52,331 nt of DNA from Branchiostoma floridae (lineage: Eukaryota > Chordata > Leptocardii > Amphioxiformes > Branchiostomatidae), in the NCBI RefSeq assembly GCF_000003815.2, contig NC_049983.1, forward strand, positions 28,901,716 through 28,954,046, written 5' to 3'. The notes under the pieces were generated by a model. That model saw only the letters and a program-made list of their open reading frames with translations. It was not told the DNA's origin and did not search any database. The translations under genes were made by a program, and so were the position numbers. Below, piece after piece: positions 31,816 through 43,042 of the stretch (the first letter of the stretch is position 1; every line of letters begins with the position of its first letter).

Positions 31816-32734
31816 TTGCTCCAATGATCTCACACTACTTGTCCCTCCACCGAGAACCTTTCAGCGCAACACTAGGTTTTCCTCTAACTCTAATTTATCG
31901 GTCTCCAAGTCCTTCTACAGCAACATCTTCTTTCCTCGGACTGCCAGGAACTACGGAACTATCTCAGTGACAACTGTTTCCCTCCTGTTTACAACCTTTC
32001 AGCATTTAAAACGAACGTTCACCGCTATCTCCTTGGGAGTGATTAAAACCTTGTATCACCGGGCAGACAGCATTGTTTCCTCTGACAAAGCCAAAACAGA
32101 GGAACACAAACACCTCCGAAGTGCATTGAACAAATGTGGCTACCAAAACTGGACCTTCAATAAAGCCCTCAAACCCTCGGACCAATCAAAGAAAACAGCC
32201 AAGTGCAAACCATTGACCGACAGAAGGAAAGCCAACATTACCATCCCCTATGTCCAAGGAGTTTCGGAAAAACTCGGACGGATCTTCCAAAACTTCAACA
32301 TCGCCACTAACTTCAAACCGCACTCAACCCTCCGACACAAACTGGTACATCCAAAAGACAGACCACAGAAAGGTACTAAGGCCAATGTAATCTACAGAGT
32401 CAAATGCGAAGAACCCAACTGTAACAACACATACATTGGTGAGACTAGCCGGCCACTGAAGGCAAGGTACCAAGAACATTGCAAACCGAAGGCCAACGAC
32501 TACTCTTCTGCTATTTTCAACCACCTAGAACACAACCAAGGACATTCCTTCAACCTCCAATCTACCGACATCCTAAACCGTGAACCCCGCTGGTTTGAAC
32601 GGGGAGTTAGAGAGACCATATATGAGAGAATATACAATCCCACCCTCAACAGAAAAGGGGGGCTACGTATGGAACTTTCCGGCACTTGGGACATAGCACT
32701 ACCCCCCCCCCCCCCCCTGCAACAAAACTTTTAG
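31730..32734 (+). pseudogene. Fused LINE-tail and Penelope-like GIY-YIG frame, copy 2
   Basis: An open frame of 334 codons with three origins. Codons 1-30 lie in the inverted repeat. About codons 40-100 match a LINE C-terminal tail (PPPRTFQRNTRFSSNSNLSV, then FFPRTARNYG). From codon about 105 onward it is Penelope-like: [50 protein letters not shown] and FERGVRETIYERIYNP. The GIY-YIG core is intact here, unlike copy 1, but the RT domain is missing. It ends in a C homopolymer stretch. It is probably an accidental fusion, not a host gene. Confidence 0.75.
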
Positions 32735-33838
32735 CTCCTGCAACTAAAACAACAGGAGCTAATTGACTCATTTGCATTAAAGGGACATAACGTCTCCGGT
32801 CCTAATTCCGACCCATGCCTAATCCCGAACTAGTTGGAAAAACGAGCAGTGCTGCGATACGCATGAGTGCCCGTTCATGATATGGGCCGTGACAGTTGAC
32901 TAAGTTATTACTCTCTTGAATACCACAGTGTAAAGCATCTGTTTAAGTTCGAAAGCACCAACAACCAACGCTTGAAAATTTGCTTGAATTTTACCGCTCT
33001 GGTGGGAGTTGACGAGCGAACAGCTTATAAACATGGCCTTCAACACGGCGGAATTATTCAGTGTAGAGTACCTAACATCCCTGCATAACGCCACATGTAT
33101 AAACAGTGATAGTCAAACTTTACAACAAGCTACACCTTTGTCATGATAGCGTCTTTCTTGCTTAATGATCGGAGCTAACACGACGTGCGATTTTCACGCA
33201 TCTTCGAGTCCGCCATTTTCATCGATCACGTGATACGAAGTCATGTGACCACCACCACGTAAACAACAACACGGCATTAAATCGCGCCGCACCGGTTGGC
33301 GGAATGAAAAGACTGAGCGCTGTTTTCAAAAGAAATATAGTTATCAAGCATTTCAATTGTAGTTTCGGTGTCCTAAATGCTTGACTATGTCTAGAAATAA
33401 CACTGTAGTTGCATAGTTCGGGATTAGGGCACACATTTTTGCGATGGAACGTTCCACATGCAAATGAACCAAAAACCATCTGTAGCTCCCGCGAGATGTA
33501 ATGCTCAGACGCAAAGCGCATCACTTGAGAAAAATACACGCCTGTCAAGCTTTAATTATGGTTATATGTACAGTACAAGATGAAAGCTCAACTCACAAGG
33601 GTTTAGTGTCAAGTGCACATTTACAAAACAAGTGTGTGTTCGTGTAGAGCATAGGTCTGGATTAGGACCAGAGACTTTTTTTTAATGTAGAAATATGGCG
33701 CCAAAATTTCAAATGTTCAGAACTTGAAAATCTCCATTCAGATTGACATTTGCAACTTATTTCTAGCTTATCTGCGTCATTTTATCACATTTCTAGTGCT
33801 AATTAACAACGTCAAAGTAAGCCGCGACCTGAAATTCA

Positions 33839-33868
33839 CTTACTTCCGGGTAGCCTACCGGAAGTAAG
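33839..33868. promoter_or_regulatory. Head-to-head ETS-site palindrome
   Basis: CTTACTTCCGG and CCGGAAGTAAG form perfect 11-bp arms around an 8-base spacer. Each arm contains a consensus ETS-factor core (CCGGAAGT). The surrounding 33830-34110 is CpG-rich. It lies inside the TTAA-flanked element. Regulatory activity is inference. Confidence 0.5.
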
Positions 33869-34010
33869 CCGACCGTAGATTTCCGAATCGACCGTTGCGG
33901 CCGCAGATCTTCGGAGCGTAGCGGGACTTTCAACAAACTTCAGTAACGATTCGAGCGAACCACCGAACGCGTTCTAAAGCGCACTTTGGCTCGCCGGCGA
34001 GTTGGATAAA

Positions 34011-34115
34011 ATGGCGGACAACTCAAGCGGCGGAGGGAAGTGCGCATATTTCAAGACATCCTCACGGCTCAACAAAGCCGTATCCATACGTTGTAAATAT
34101 TGCTGTGCAGTGTAA
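34011..34115 (+). CDS. Possible short ORF with strong start context
   Basis: AAAATGGCGG is a good translation-start context 140 bases after the ETS palindrome. The 34-codon frame starts MADNSSGGGKCAYF and ends at TAA 34113-34115. It may be the first exon of a lost transposase or host gene, or chance. No family was recognised. Confidence 0.2.
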   Translation: MADNSSGGGKCAYFKTSSRLNKAVSIRCKYCCAV

Positions 34116-34374
34116 TAAGACAGACTCAACTCATTATGTAGAGAAATGACCGAAAACAGTGACTTTAATTTTACATTATGTCCCTTTAACTGTGTCTTAG
34201 CCTTGCTATCCTTTGAAAACCAAATTGTCTTCAGCTTGACTTTGGCTTAGCTTTGTTTTCTTTGGAATCCAAATTGTCTTCAGTCTGAATTGTCTTACAA
34301 CCTTTCCTATTGGACATCTGAACTTGTTTTCATTCATAGTTAGAAAATAAAGACCTGGTTCTTCCAGATCTCTT

Positions 34375-34427
34375 CAGTATCACTGACGAAGGATAGTGGA
34401 TTCTATCCGAAACGTCAAAAATTGACC
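34375..34427 (+). ncRNA. Hammerhead ribozyme of Penelope-like type
   Basis: Core CTGACGA (34383-34389) fits CUGANGA. Stem II is GGATAG/CTATCC around a 6-base loop, followed by GAAA (34409-34412) and a very short stem III leading to the GTC cleavage triplet (34414-34416). The 5' strand of stem I, CAGTATCA, precedes the core. Its partner TGACCG is displaced by AAAAAT after the cleavage site. The downstream CCATATCCAGTTGCTTGAGT is the pseudo-LTR sequence shared with the Penelope-like copy at 12501. Very short stem III hammerheads are known from Penelope-like elements. Confidence 0.8.
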
Positions 34428-34875
34428 GTTTCAAAACCATATCCAGTTGCTTGAGTAACTACTTTTTGGTGTATCTCATTGTATGATTATTTCCAAAACC
34501 CAGTTTATTGCCTTGAAGTTGTAAAATGGCTTTGCTTTGAACAAACCATTGAAAAATCGTATAGCGTTTTTAAGTCTACATAACAAGCACAAGATGTGCA
34601 AGCGAAACGAGCCCAAGAGCTACCTATCTTTGAAAAATGCTGACAATAACATGTCCAGAACACGAGATGGAAAAATGCCGGGAAAGGAATATATGCCAGG
34701 AAGCTTGTACTCGCTTGTACTGCTTTCCCGACATATTTCATATAAGTTTTTTTGTCCATTTTCTGACAATACTGTATATTTTTGGCCCAACAATAAACAC
34801 CAACGCTCATGGAAGACCACGAAGGAGGTCGAATTCCGAAAGACCTTCTCTACGGAGTACTTCAATCGACCTACA

Positions 34876-34919
<44 letters not shown>
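34876..34919. repeat. (CAAT)n microsatellite
   Basis: About 11 perfect AATC tetramers. Confidence 0.97.
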
Positions 34920-34920
<1 letters not shown>

Positions 34921-35044
34921 GTTTATTCAAAATAAAAACCAGATTTTATTTTGAATTACGGCCTTGCTGTAAAGCACCACTGTGCTACATGTGCGTTCCA
35001 ACCAAGGTCAGCCTGGACGAACATGCCGAGGAGTTTAACTAACT

Positions 35045-35612
35045 TCGCCTCCTCTAATCTTAGATTAGGGGACCTAACACTGTTCCTTGTGGTAGGCCAC
35101 AGGTCGTCTCCCTCCAATCTGAATACGTTCCCTTGTACATCACTCTCTGCTTTCTAGTAGAGAGGAATGACCATATCCATTTAGTAAGCGAGCTTCGTAG
35201 ACCTGCTTTGAGTAGGCTCGAAACGGCAATGCTGTGGTCCACAAGGTCAAACGCCTTAGCAAAATCCTTAGTTATCAGTGTTGTTATTGTTCCTCTCTTG
35301 TCTGCTGTTCTAGCCAGTTGGTTGGTTAAATCAACGAGGCAGTGTGTTATAGAACGACCTGGTATACAACCAAACTGGTTTGGGTCAATGCTGTGCCTGA
35401 TGTTCGAGATGAAAGTTTCCGCTACTTTTGCCATGGTAGGCGTCAGGGATATAGGTCTAAGTTCGCTGGTCGACGGCGGGCGCGTTTTAGGCAGTGGTAT
35501 ATGATATTTCAGATATTTCAAGATTTCAGATTTTCCTGTCGCCATTGTTCTGGGACGACCCCCTCCGATAGTGAAGCATTCAATATGGACGTTACTGGTG
35601 TAGAAATCTCAG
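35045..35612 (-). pseudogene. LINE reverse transcriptase fragment (fingers and palm)
   Basis: On the minus strand: ILNASLSEGVVPEQWRQENL (frameshifted lead-in, 35540-35612), then PLPKTRPPSTSELRPISLTP, FGCIPGRSITHCLVDLTNQL, motif A in DFAKAFDLVDH, and motif B in GLPQGTVLGPL. Sequence similarity stops right after GPL, before the YxDD box. It is CR1/L2-like and inactive. The 486-base uninterrupted part (35545-35060) suggests a fairly young fragment. Confidence 0.88.
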
Positions 35613-35675
35613 GCTAGAGAAACACCGGACGGCCACAGCTGCGTTTCAAAGACGGAATTATATTTACTGAAAATT

Positions 35676-38131
35676 AAGATTTCTAATTGGTTGCCACAGA
35701 AAAAAAATGAAAGATGTAAGAAAAAACCTTCATATTATTAGAATTATCCAACTCCCGCTTGGTTTCTTTATTACAGATGATCTCAAGTACCATACGGCAG
35801 AAGCGTATCTAGCAACGACAGCGCTCATGTATGAAGATTAAATACGCGCGTATTCAAGCGTAACTGATTCAACCTGCTATTCAGGAGAAAGGGCAAACTT
35901 TTCACAGGTCACAGAGAGCGTCTCTAATTACAGGCCCCAACCTATCCACCAATGACAGATTCCGAGTAAAGCAAGTAAGCACGCAGTCGTGCATAAGCCA
36001 TCCAACCTGTTTTGTCTGGGGGGGGTGTAGAGTCCAACTTGATGGGCGTGTTGACGGTTCGGGCATTCACAATTATTTGTGCCAACAGTGCAAGTCAGAG
36101 TAAGTCTCTGTGGTAACATAAAAAAACGTTGCCTGTTGCCGCATTCAAACAACAACAAGGCACGAATACTAGAAAATCTAGATTCGGGACAAATGTGCGC
36201 TAAAGAGTACTTGCCACTCCAGCACGTCTGACCTCTGCTGCCATCTTCTCACTCTCTTCCTGACATTCAAGTAACCACGTGCACGAACACACACCAACGC
36301 AAACAAACAAACAAGCCAAAAATATGGAGTCACCAACATCAAATGTTTGTTCATCAAGTTTAGTTGAACCAAGTGTGACGATAGTGCTGATATTCAATTT
36401 AATGCTACGTCAAACGCCTGACCTTGGCGTGCCGCCAAAAAATTACAAACTGCAGAAGTTCTCGGTTCGACCGGTTGCGTTCTCGGCTAACGTCGAAAGG
36501 CGGCGACCGCACCACACAGTGTGACTGCGGCCAACGCGCCAGTTGATCGGGTCCCTGATTATCTATGAGCCGCCCGGGCAGCTCTACCGTCTCGGGGGAC
36601 CACCACTAGTCTATTCTGACACACAGAGTAGAGCAGAGCCGTCCGTACGTAGCGCCATTTCTTAACAAAGGCCATTATTACATATCACATTCACGCCGTG
36701 ATCTGATGATCGGTGTATTCTATTCTATTGATTAGGGTCTCTTTCCTATTCTGTTCTAAAGACGCGGATTGTACCATGAAGTGTGCATTATGTCCAAATA
36801 CAGGCACTGTACGATTTAAATGAGACCACGGGGTCACCGTGCAAAAACAGCTCGTCTAGGCGGTGCGGCGAGCAGGACAAGCTTTTCTCAGCTAAGAGAG
36901 CTCGTGTCCAATTACAGGTTCCTGCGTATCGGCCAATGTCAGCGCCAGAGTACAATAATGAAGCAGGCAGTGACCAGTGTACATGTGTAGCCATTCGACG
37001 TATTTTTTTCAAGGGGAGGGGCCAGGGCATGTATCGTCTGACTTACGGGCGTCCTGCCGGGTCTAATTATATAATTATCCACTACAAGCTGCACGGACAG
37101 TACAAGATTGTCTACTGGGGATTGTCAGAACTTTGCCGCAATTACACGGTAATAATTGGGAACAATTCCAGCAAAACTTATCATGAGGCATGTATGGACC
37201 CCACAGGCACTGTCCACCAAATGATACGTATTTGTCGCCATTATTTGACATATGGTACCATGTCTAGAATATTCTACATTGTATGACAATGTACACTCCT
37301 GTACAATAGAGTTCATAACAACAGCAGCAAGGAGATTTAGGAAGAAGCTACAACGGTCCGAAAACGTCACCGATTCTCCCAGACACTGTCTACATTCAGT
37401 CATTTGTACCAGGTACCCTCCGAAAGACATGCCATTACGGGGTCTGCGAGCGTTTTTCCGCCAGGCTTGGCCAGCTGTTTTGATTCATAGTTTTACTTTA
37501 TTTGCCCTGGTAATCAGCGATGAACGTTGTTAGTAAATTATACGTCAAGCGTAATTAGCCACTTTCATTCTACAGAACGTTGTTATCTAGAACGCATCGT
37601 TAAGCGGTACTGACAAAGTCCCCATATCCCGAAGCTAATCGCCCGGTTCTCCAAACGTCACAATAAAATACCCGGTTGTGTCGCTGAACTGATATTACAA
37701 TAAGGTAAATACAGGCAGGTTCGTAGCTGTGAACACGGGCTGACTAAAACATATCCTGAAACATGGGCCCTGCAATTTTACACCTTTTCCTTTGCAGTGC
37801 TTAGTGCTGTCAGTCATAAAAGTAGATCACGAACTACAATGTATGGTGAAATTAAATCAAAGGTTGGGCTTCTGGAAATCTGTTAACAAAATGAATGACC
37901 ACAAGCCTGCTGACAGAAAGGTACGTGCGACCGCATCTGTTCCACCATACATGTAGGACCTGCAAATTTGGGCGGGCAAACTTGACCAGTGCTTCGAGTA
38001 TCAATCAGCCGCCGGACACGTTGAGAGGTCCACGTAGTGGTACTTTCTTTAGAGACAAAGTGGTCTATACCGTCACTATTGCTTTGACATCCCTTTTCAA
38101 AAAAGGTAGTTCGTTCATGAAATCCAAATAA
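35676..38131. repeat. Macrosatellite copy 1 (2.45-kb unit)
   Basis: The first and more diverged copy of a tandem unit. Landmarks shared with other copies include CACAATTATTTGTGCCAACA (36065), CCGCCCGGGC (about 36570), TCTAATTATATAATTATCCA (37063) and TACCAGGTACCCTCCGAAAG (37407). No gene family was recognised. Open frames of 60-167 codons exist but overlap on both strands. Differences from copies 2 and 3 include extra 21-bp and 6-bp segments near 36832 and 36980. Confidence 0.9.
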
Positions 38132-40583
38132 AAATTTCTAACTGCTTGCCACAGAGATAAACGCTAAAGGTGTAAAAAGATGAACTTCAAATCATTCAAA
38201 TCATCCAACTCCCGCTTGGCTCTTTATCACAGATGATCTCAGGTAGCGTGGGGTAAAAGTGTATCTGGCAATGACAGCGCTTTTGTATGTATGACGATTC
38301 AACACGCATTCAAGNNNNNNNNNNNNNNNNNNNNNNNNNNNNNNNNNNNNNNNNNNNNNNNNNNNNNNNNNNNNNNNNNNNNNNNNNNNNNNNNNNNNNN
38401 NNNNNNNNNNNNNNNNNNNNNNNNNNNNNNNNNNNNNNNNNNNNNNNNNNNNNNNNNNNNNNNNNNNNNNNNNNNNNNNNNNNNNNNNNNNNNNNNNNNN
38501 NNNNNNNNAGAGTGAAGCTTGATGGGCATGTGTCGGGGTCGGGCATTCACAATTATTTGTGCCAACAGTGCAAGTCAGAGCGAGTCTCTACGGTAACATC
38601 AAAATGTTGTCTGTTGCCGCTTTTAAACAGCAACAAGGCAAGAGTACTAGAAAACCTGATGTCGAGACAAATGTGCGCTAAAGAGTACTTGCCACTCCAG
38701 CAAGTCTGACCTTTGCAGTCATCTTCTCACTCTCTTCCTGACTATCAAGTAACCACCTGCGCGAACACACACCAACGCAAACAAACAAGCCAAAAATATG
38801 GAGTCACCGACATCAAATGCTTGTTCATAAAGCTTAGTGGAATCAAGTGTGACGATAGTGCTGGTATTCAATATACTGCTACGTCAAACGCCTGACCTTG
38901 GCGTGCCGCCAAAAATTACAAACTACAGAAGCAGTCGGTTCGACCGGTTGCGTTCTCGGCTATTGTCGGCAGGCGGCGACCGCACCACACAGTGTGGCGT
39001 GCTGCAAGATTACTGCGGCCAACGCGCCAGTTGATCGGGTCCCTGATTATCTATGAGCCGCCCGGGCGGCTCTACTGCCTCGGGAGACCAGCGCTAGTCT
39101 ATTCTGACACACAGGGTAGAGCAGAGCCGTCCGTATGCAGCGCCATTTCTTAACTATTACATACTACATTCACGCCGTGATCTGATGATCGGTGTATTCT
39201 ATTCTATTCTATTGATTAGGGTCCCTTTCCTATATTATTCTAAAGGAGCGGATGAAGTGTGCACTATGCCCAAATACAGGCATTGTACGATTTAAATGAG
39301 ACCACGTGGTCTAGGCGGTGCGGCGAGCAGGACAAGCTTTTCTCAGCTAAGAGAGCTCGTGTCCAATTACAGGTTCCTGCGTATCGGCCAATGTCAGAGC
39401 CAGAGTACAATAATGAAGCAGGCAGTGACCAGTGTGTAGCCATCCGACGTATTTTTTTCAAGGGGAGGGTCCATGGTATGTATCGTCTGACTTACGGGCG
39501 TCCTGCCGGGTCTAATTATATAATTATCCACTACAAGCTGCACGGACAGTACAAGAGTAGATATCTACTGGGGATTGTCAGAACTTTGCCGCAATTACAC
39601 GGTAATAATTGGGAACAATTCCAGCAAAACTTATCATGAGGCATGTATGGACGCTACATGGCACTGTCCACCAAATGATACGTATTTGTGCCATTATTTG
39701 ACGTATGGTACCATGTCTAGAATATTCTACATTGTATGACAATGTACACTCCTGTACAATAGAGTTCATAACAACAGCAGCAAGGAGATTGAGGAAGAAG
39801 CTACAATGGACGGAAAACGTCACCGGTTCTCCCAGACACTATCTACATTTAGTCCTTTTTACCAGGTACCCTCCGAAAGACATGCCATTACGGGGTCTGC
39901 GAGCGTTTTTCCGCCAGGCTTGGCCAGCTGTTTTGATTCATAGTTTTACTTTATTTGCCCTGGTAATCAGCGATGAACATTGTTAGTAAATTATACGTGA
40001 AGCGTAATTAGCCACTTTCATTCTACAGAACGTTGTTATCTAGAACGCATCGTTAAGCGGTACTGACAAATTCCCCATATACCGAAGCTAATCGCCCGGT
40101 TCTCCAAACGTCACAATAAAATACCCGGTTGTGTCGCTGAACTGATATTACAATAAGATAAATACAGGCAGGTTCGTAGCTGTGAACACGGGCTGACTAA
40201 AACATGTCCTGAAACATGGGCCCTGCAATTTTACACCTTTTCCTTTGCAGTGCTTAGTGCTGTCAATCATAAAAGTAGATCACGAACTACAGTTTATCGT
40301 GAAATTAAATCAAAGGTTGGGCTTCTGGAAATCTGTTAACAAAATGAATGACCACAAGCCTGCTGACAGAAAGGTACGTGCGACCGCATCTGTTCCACCA
40401 TACATGTAGGACCTGCAAATTTGGGCGGGCAAACTTGACCAGTGCTTCGAGTATCAATCAGCCGCCGGACACGTTGAGAGGTCCACGTAGTGGTACTTTC
40501 TTTAGAGATCAAGTGGTCTATACCGTCACTATTGCTTTGACATCCCTTTTCAAAAAAGGTAGTTCGTTCATGAAATCCCAATA
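38132..40583. repeat. Macrosatellite copy 2
   Basis: Nearly identical to copy 3 over its sequenced part. It contains a gap (38315-38508). Near 39055 is a perfect 18-bp palindrome GAGCCGCCCGGGCGGCTC, which is imperfect in copies 1 and 4. Confidence 0.93.
38315..38508. other. Assembly gap (N run) in macrosatellite
   Basis: 194 Ns. Confidence 0.99.
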
Positions 40584-43042
40584 AAATTTCTAACTGNNNN
40601 NNNNNNNNNNNNNNNNNNNNNNNNNNNNNNNNNNNNNNNNNNNNNNNNNNNNNNNNNNNNNNNNNNNNNNNNNNNNNNNNNNNNNNNNNNNNNNNNNNNN
40701 NNNNNNNNNNNNNNNNNNNNNNNNNNNNNNNNNNNNNNNNNNNNNNNNNNNNNNNNNNNNNNNNNNNNNNNNNNNNNNNNNNNNNNNNNNNNNNNNNNNN
40801 NNNNNNCTTTTAAGGTTACAGAGAGCCTTTCTAATTACGGGTCCCTATCTACCCACCAATGACAGAGCCCGAGTATAACAAGTAAGCACCCAGTCGTGCA
40901 TAAGCCATCCAACCGGTTTTGTCGGGGGTGGGGGGTAGGGGGGGGGGGGGCGTGTGGTGGAGTGTAGAGTGAAGGTTGATGGGCATGTTGCCGGGTCGGG
41001 CATTCACAATTATTTGTGCCAACAGTGCAAGTCAGAGCGAGTCTCTACGGTAACATCAAAATGTTGTCTGTTGCCGCTTTTAAACAGCAACAAGGCAAGA
41101 GTACTAGAAAACCTGATGTCGAGACAAATGTGTGCTGAACAGTACTTGCCACTCCAGCAAGTCTGACCTTTGCAGTCATCTTCTCACTCTCTTCCTGACT
41201 ATCAAGTAACCACCTGCGCGAACACACACCAACGCAAACAAACAAGCCAAAAATATGGAGTCACCGACATCAAATGCTTGTTCATAAAGCTTAGTGGAAT
41301 CAAGTGTGACGATAGTGCTGGTATTCAATATACTGCTACGTCAAACGCCTGACCTTGGCGTGCCGCCAAAAATTACAAACTACAGAAGCAGTCGGTTCGA
41401 CCGGTTGCGTTCTCGGCTATTGTCGGCAGGCGGCGACCGCACCACACAGTGTGGCGTGCTGCAAGATTACTGCGGCCAACGCGCCAGTTGATCGGGTCCC
41501 TGATTATCTATGAGCCGCCCGGGCGGCTCTACTGCCTCGGGAGACCAGCGCTAGTCTATTCTGACACACAGGGTAGAGCAGAGCCGTCCGTATGCAGCGC
41601 CATTTCTTAACTATTACATACTACATTCACGCCGTGATCTGATGATCGGTGTATTCTATTCTATTCTATTGATTAGGGTCCCTTTCCTATATTATTCTAA
41701 AGGAGCGGATGAAGTGTGCACTATGCCCAAATACAGGCATTGTACGATTTAAATGAGACCACGTGGTCTAGGCGGTGCGGCGAGCAGGACAAGCTTTTCT
41801 CAGCTAAGAGAGCTCGTGTCCAATTACAGGTTCCTGCGTATCGGCCAATGTCAGAGCCAGAGTACAATAATGAAGCAGGCAGTGACCAGTGTGTAGCCAT
41901 CCGACGTATTTTTTTCAAGGGGAGGGTCCATGGTATGTATCGTCTGACTTACGGGCGTCCTGCCGGGTCTAATTATATAATTATCCACTACAAGCTGCAC
42001 GGACAGTACAAGAGTAGATATCTACTGGGGATTGTCAGAACTTTGCCGCAATTACACGGTAATAATTGGGAACAATTCCAGCAAAACTTATCATGAGGCA
42101 TGTATGGACGCTACATGGCACTGTCCACCAAATGATACGTATTTGTGCCATTATTTGACGTATGGTACCATGTCTAGAATATTCTACATTGTATGACAAT
42201 GTACACTCCTGTACAATAGAGTTCATAACAACAGCAGCAAGGAGATTGAGGAAGAAGCTACAATGGACGGAAAACGTCACCGGTTCTCCCAGACACTGTC
42301 TACATTCAGTCATTTGTACCAGGTACCCTCCGAAAGACATGCCATTACGGGGTCTGCGAGCGTTTTTCCGCCAGGCTTGGCCAGCTGTTTTGATTCATAG
42401 TTTTACTTTATTTGCCCTGGTAATCAGCGATGAACGTTGTTAGTAAATTATACGTCAAGCGTAATTAGCCACTTTCATTCTACAGAACGTTGTTATCTAG
42501 AACGCATCGTTAAGTGGTACTGACAAATTCCCCATATACCGAAGCTAATCGCCCGGTTCTCCAAACGTCACAATAAAATACCCGGTTGTGTCGCTGAACT
42601 GATATTACAATAAGATAAATACAGGCAGGTTCGTAGCTGTGAACACGGGCTGACTAAAACATGTCCTGAAACATGGGCCCTGCAATTTTACACCTTTTCC
42701 TTTGCAGTGCTTAGTGCTGTCAATCATAAAAGTAGATCACGAACTACAGTTTATCGTGAAATTAAATCAAAGGTTGGGCTTCTGGAAATCTGTTAACAAA
42801 ATGAATGACCACAAGCCTGCTGACAGAAAGGTACGTGCGACCGCATCTGTTCCACCATACATGTAGGACCTGCAAATTTGGGCGGGCAAACTTGACCAGT
42901 GCTTCGAGTATCAATCAGCCGCCGGACACGTTGAGAGGTCCACGTAGTGGTACTTTCTTTTAGAGACAAAGTGGTCTATACCGTCACTATTGCTTTGACA
43001 TCCCTTTTCAAAAAAGGTAGTTCGTTCATGAAATCCAATTAA
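40584..43042. repeat. Macrosatellite copy 3
   Basis: Nearly identical to copy 2, with a gap at 40597-40806 at the equivalent place and an expanded G run near 40931. The repeated gaps at one place in the unit suggest assembly difficulty, so the true copy number may be higher. Confidence 0.93.
40597..40806. other. Assembly gap (N run) in macrosatellite
   Basis: 210 Ns. Confidence 0.99.

Larger units (their letters stand above)
32777..34189. mobile_element. TTAA-flanked 1.4-kb inverted-repeat element
   Basis: The body 32781-34185 begins AGGGACATAACGT and ends with its inverted match ACATTATGTCCCT. TTAA flanks both ends (32777-32780 and 34186-34189), the target duplication typical of piggyBac and Kolobok-type elements. 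No transposase frame is present, so it is a non-autonomous copy. Near 32789 and 33650 an internal inverted pair (TCCGGTCCTAATTCCGACC against GGTCTGGATTAGGACCAGA) suggests a composite structure. Confidence 0.75.

Noticed and set aside
36783-37286. 167-codon frame in macrosatellite copy 1 as a gene
   Set aside because: The frame is broken or shorter in the other copies, has no recognised domain and overlaps open frames on the other strand.
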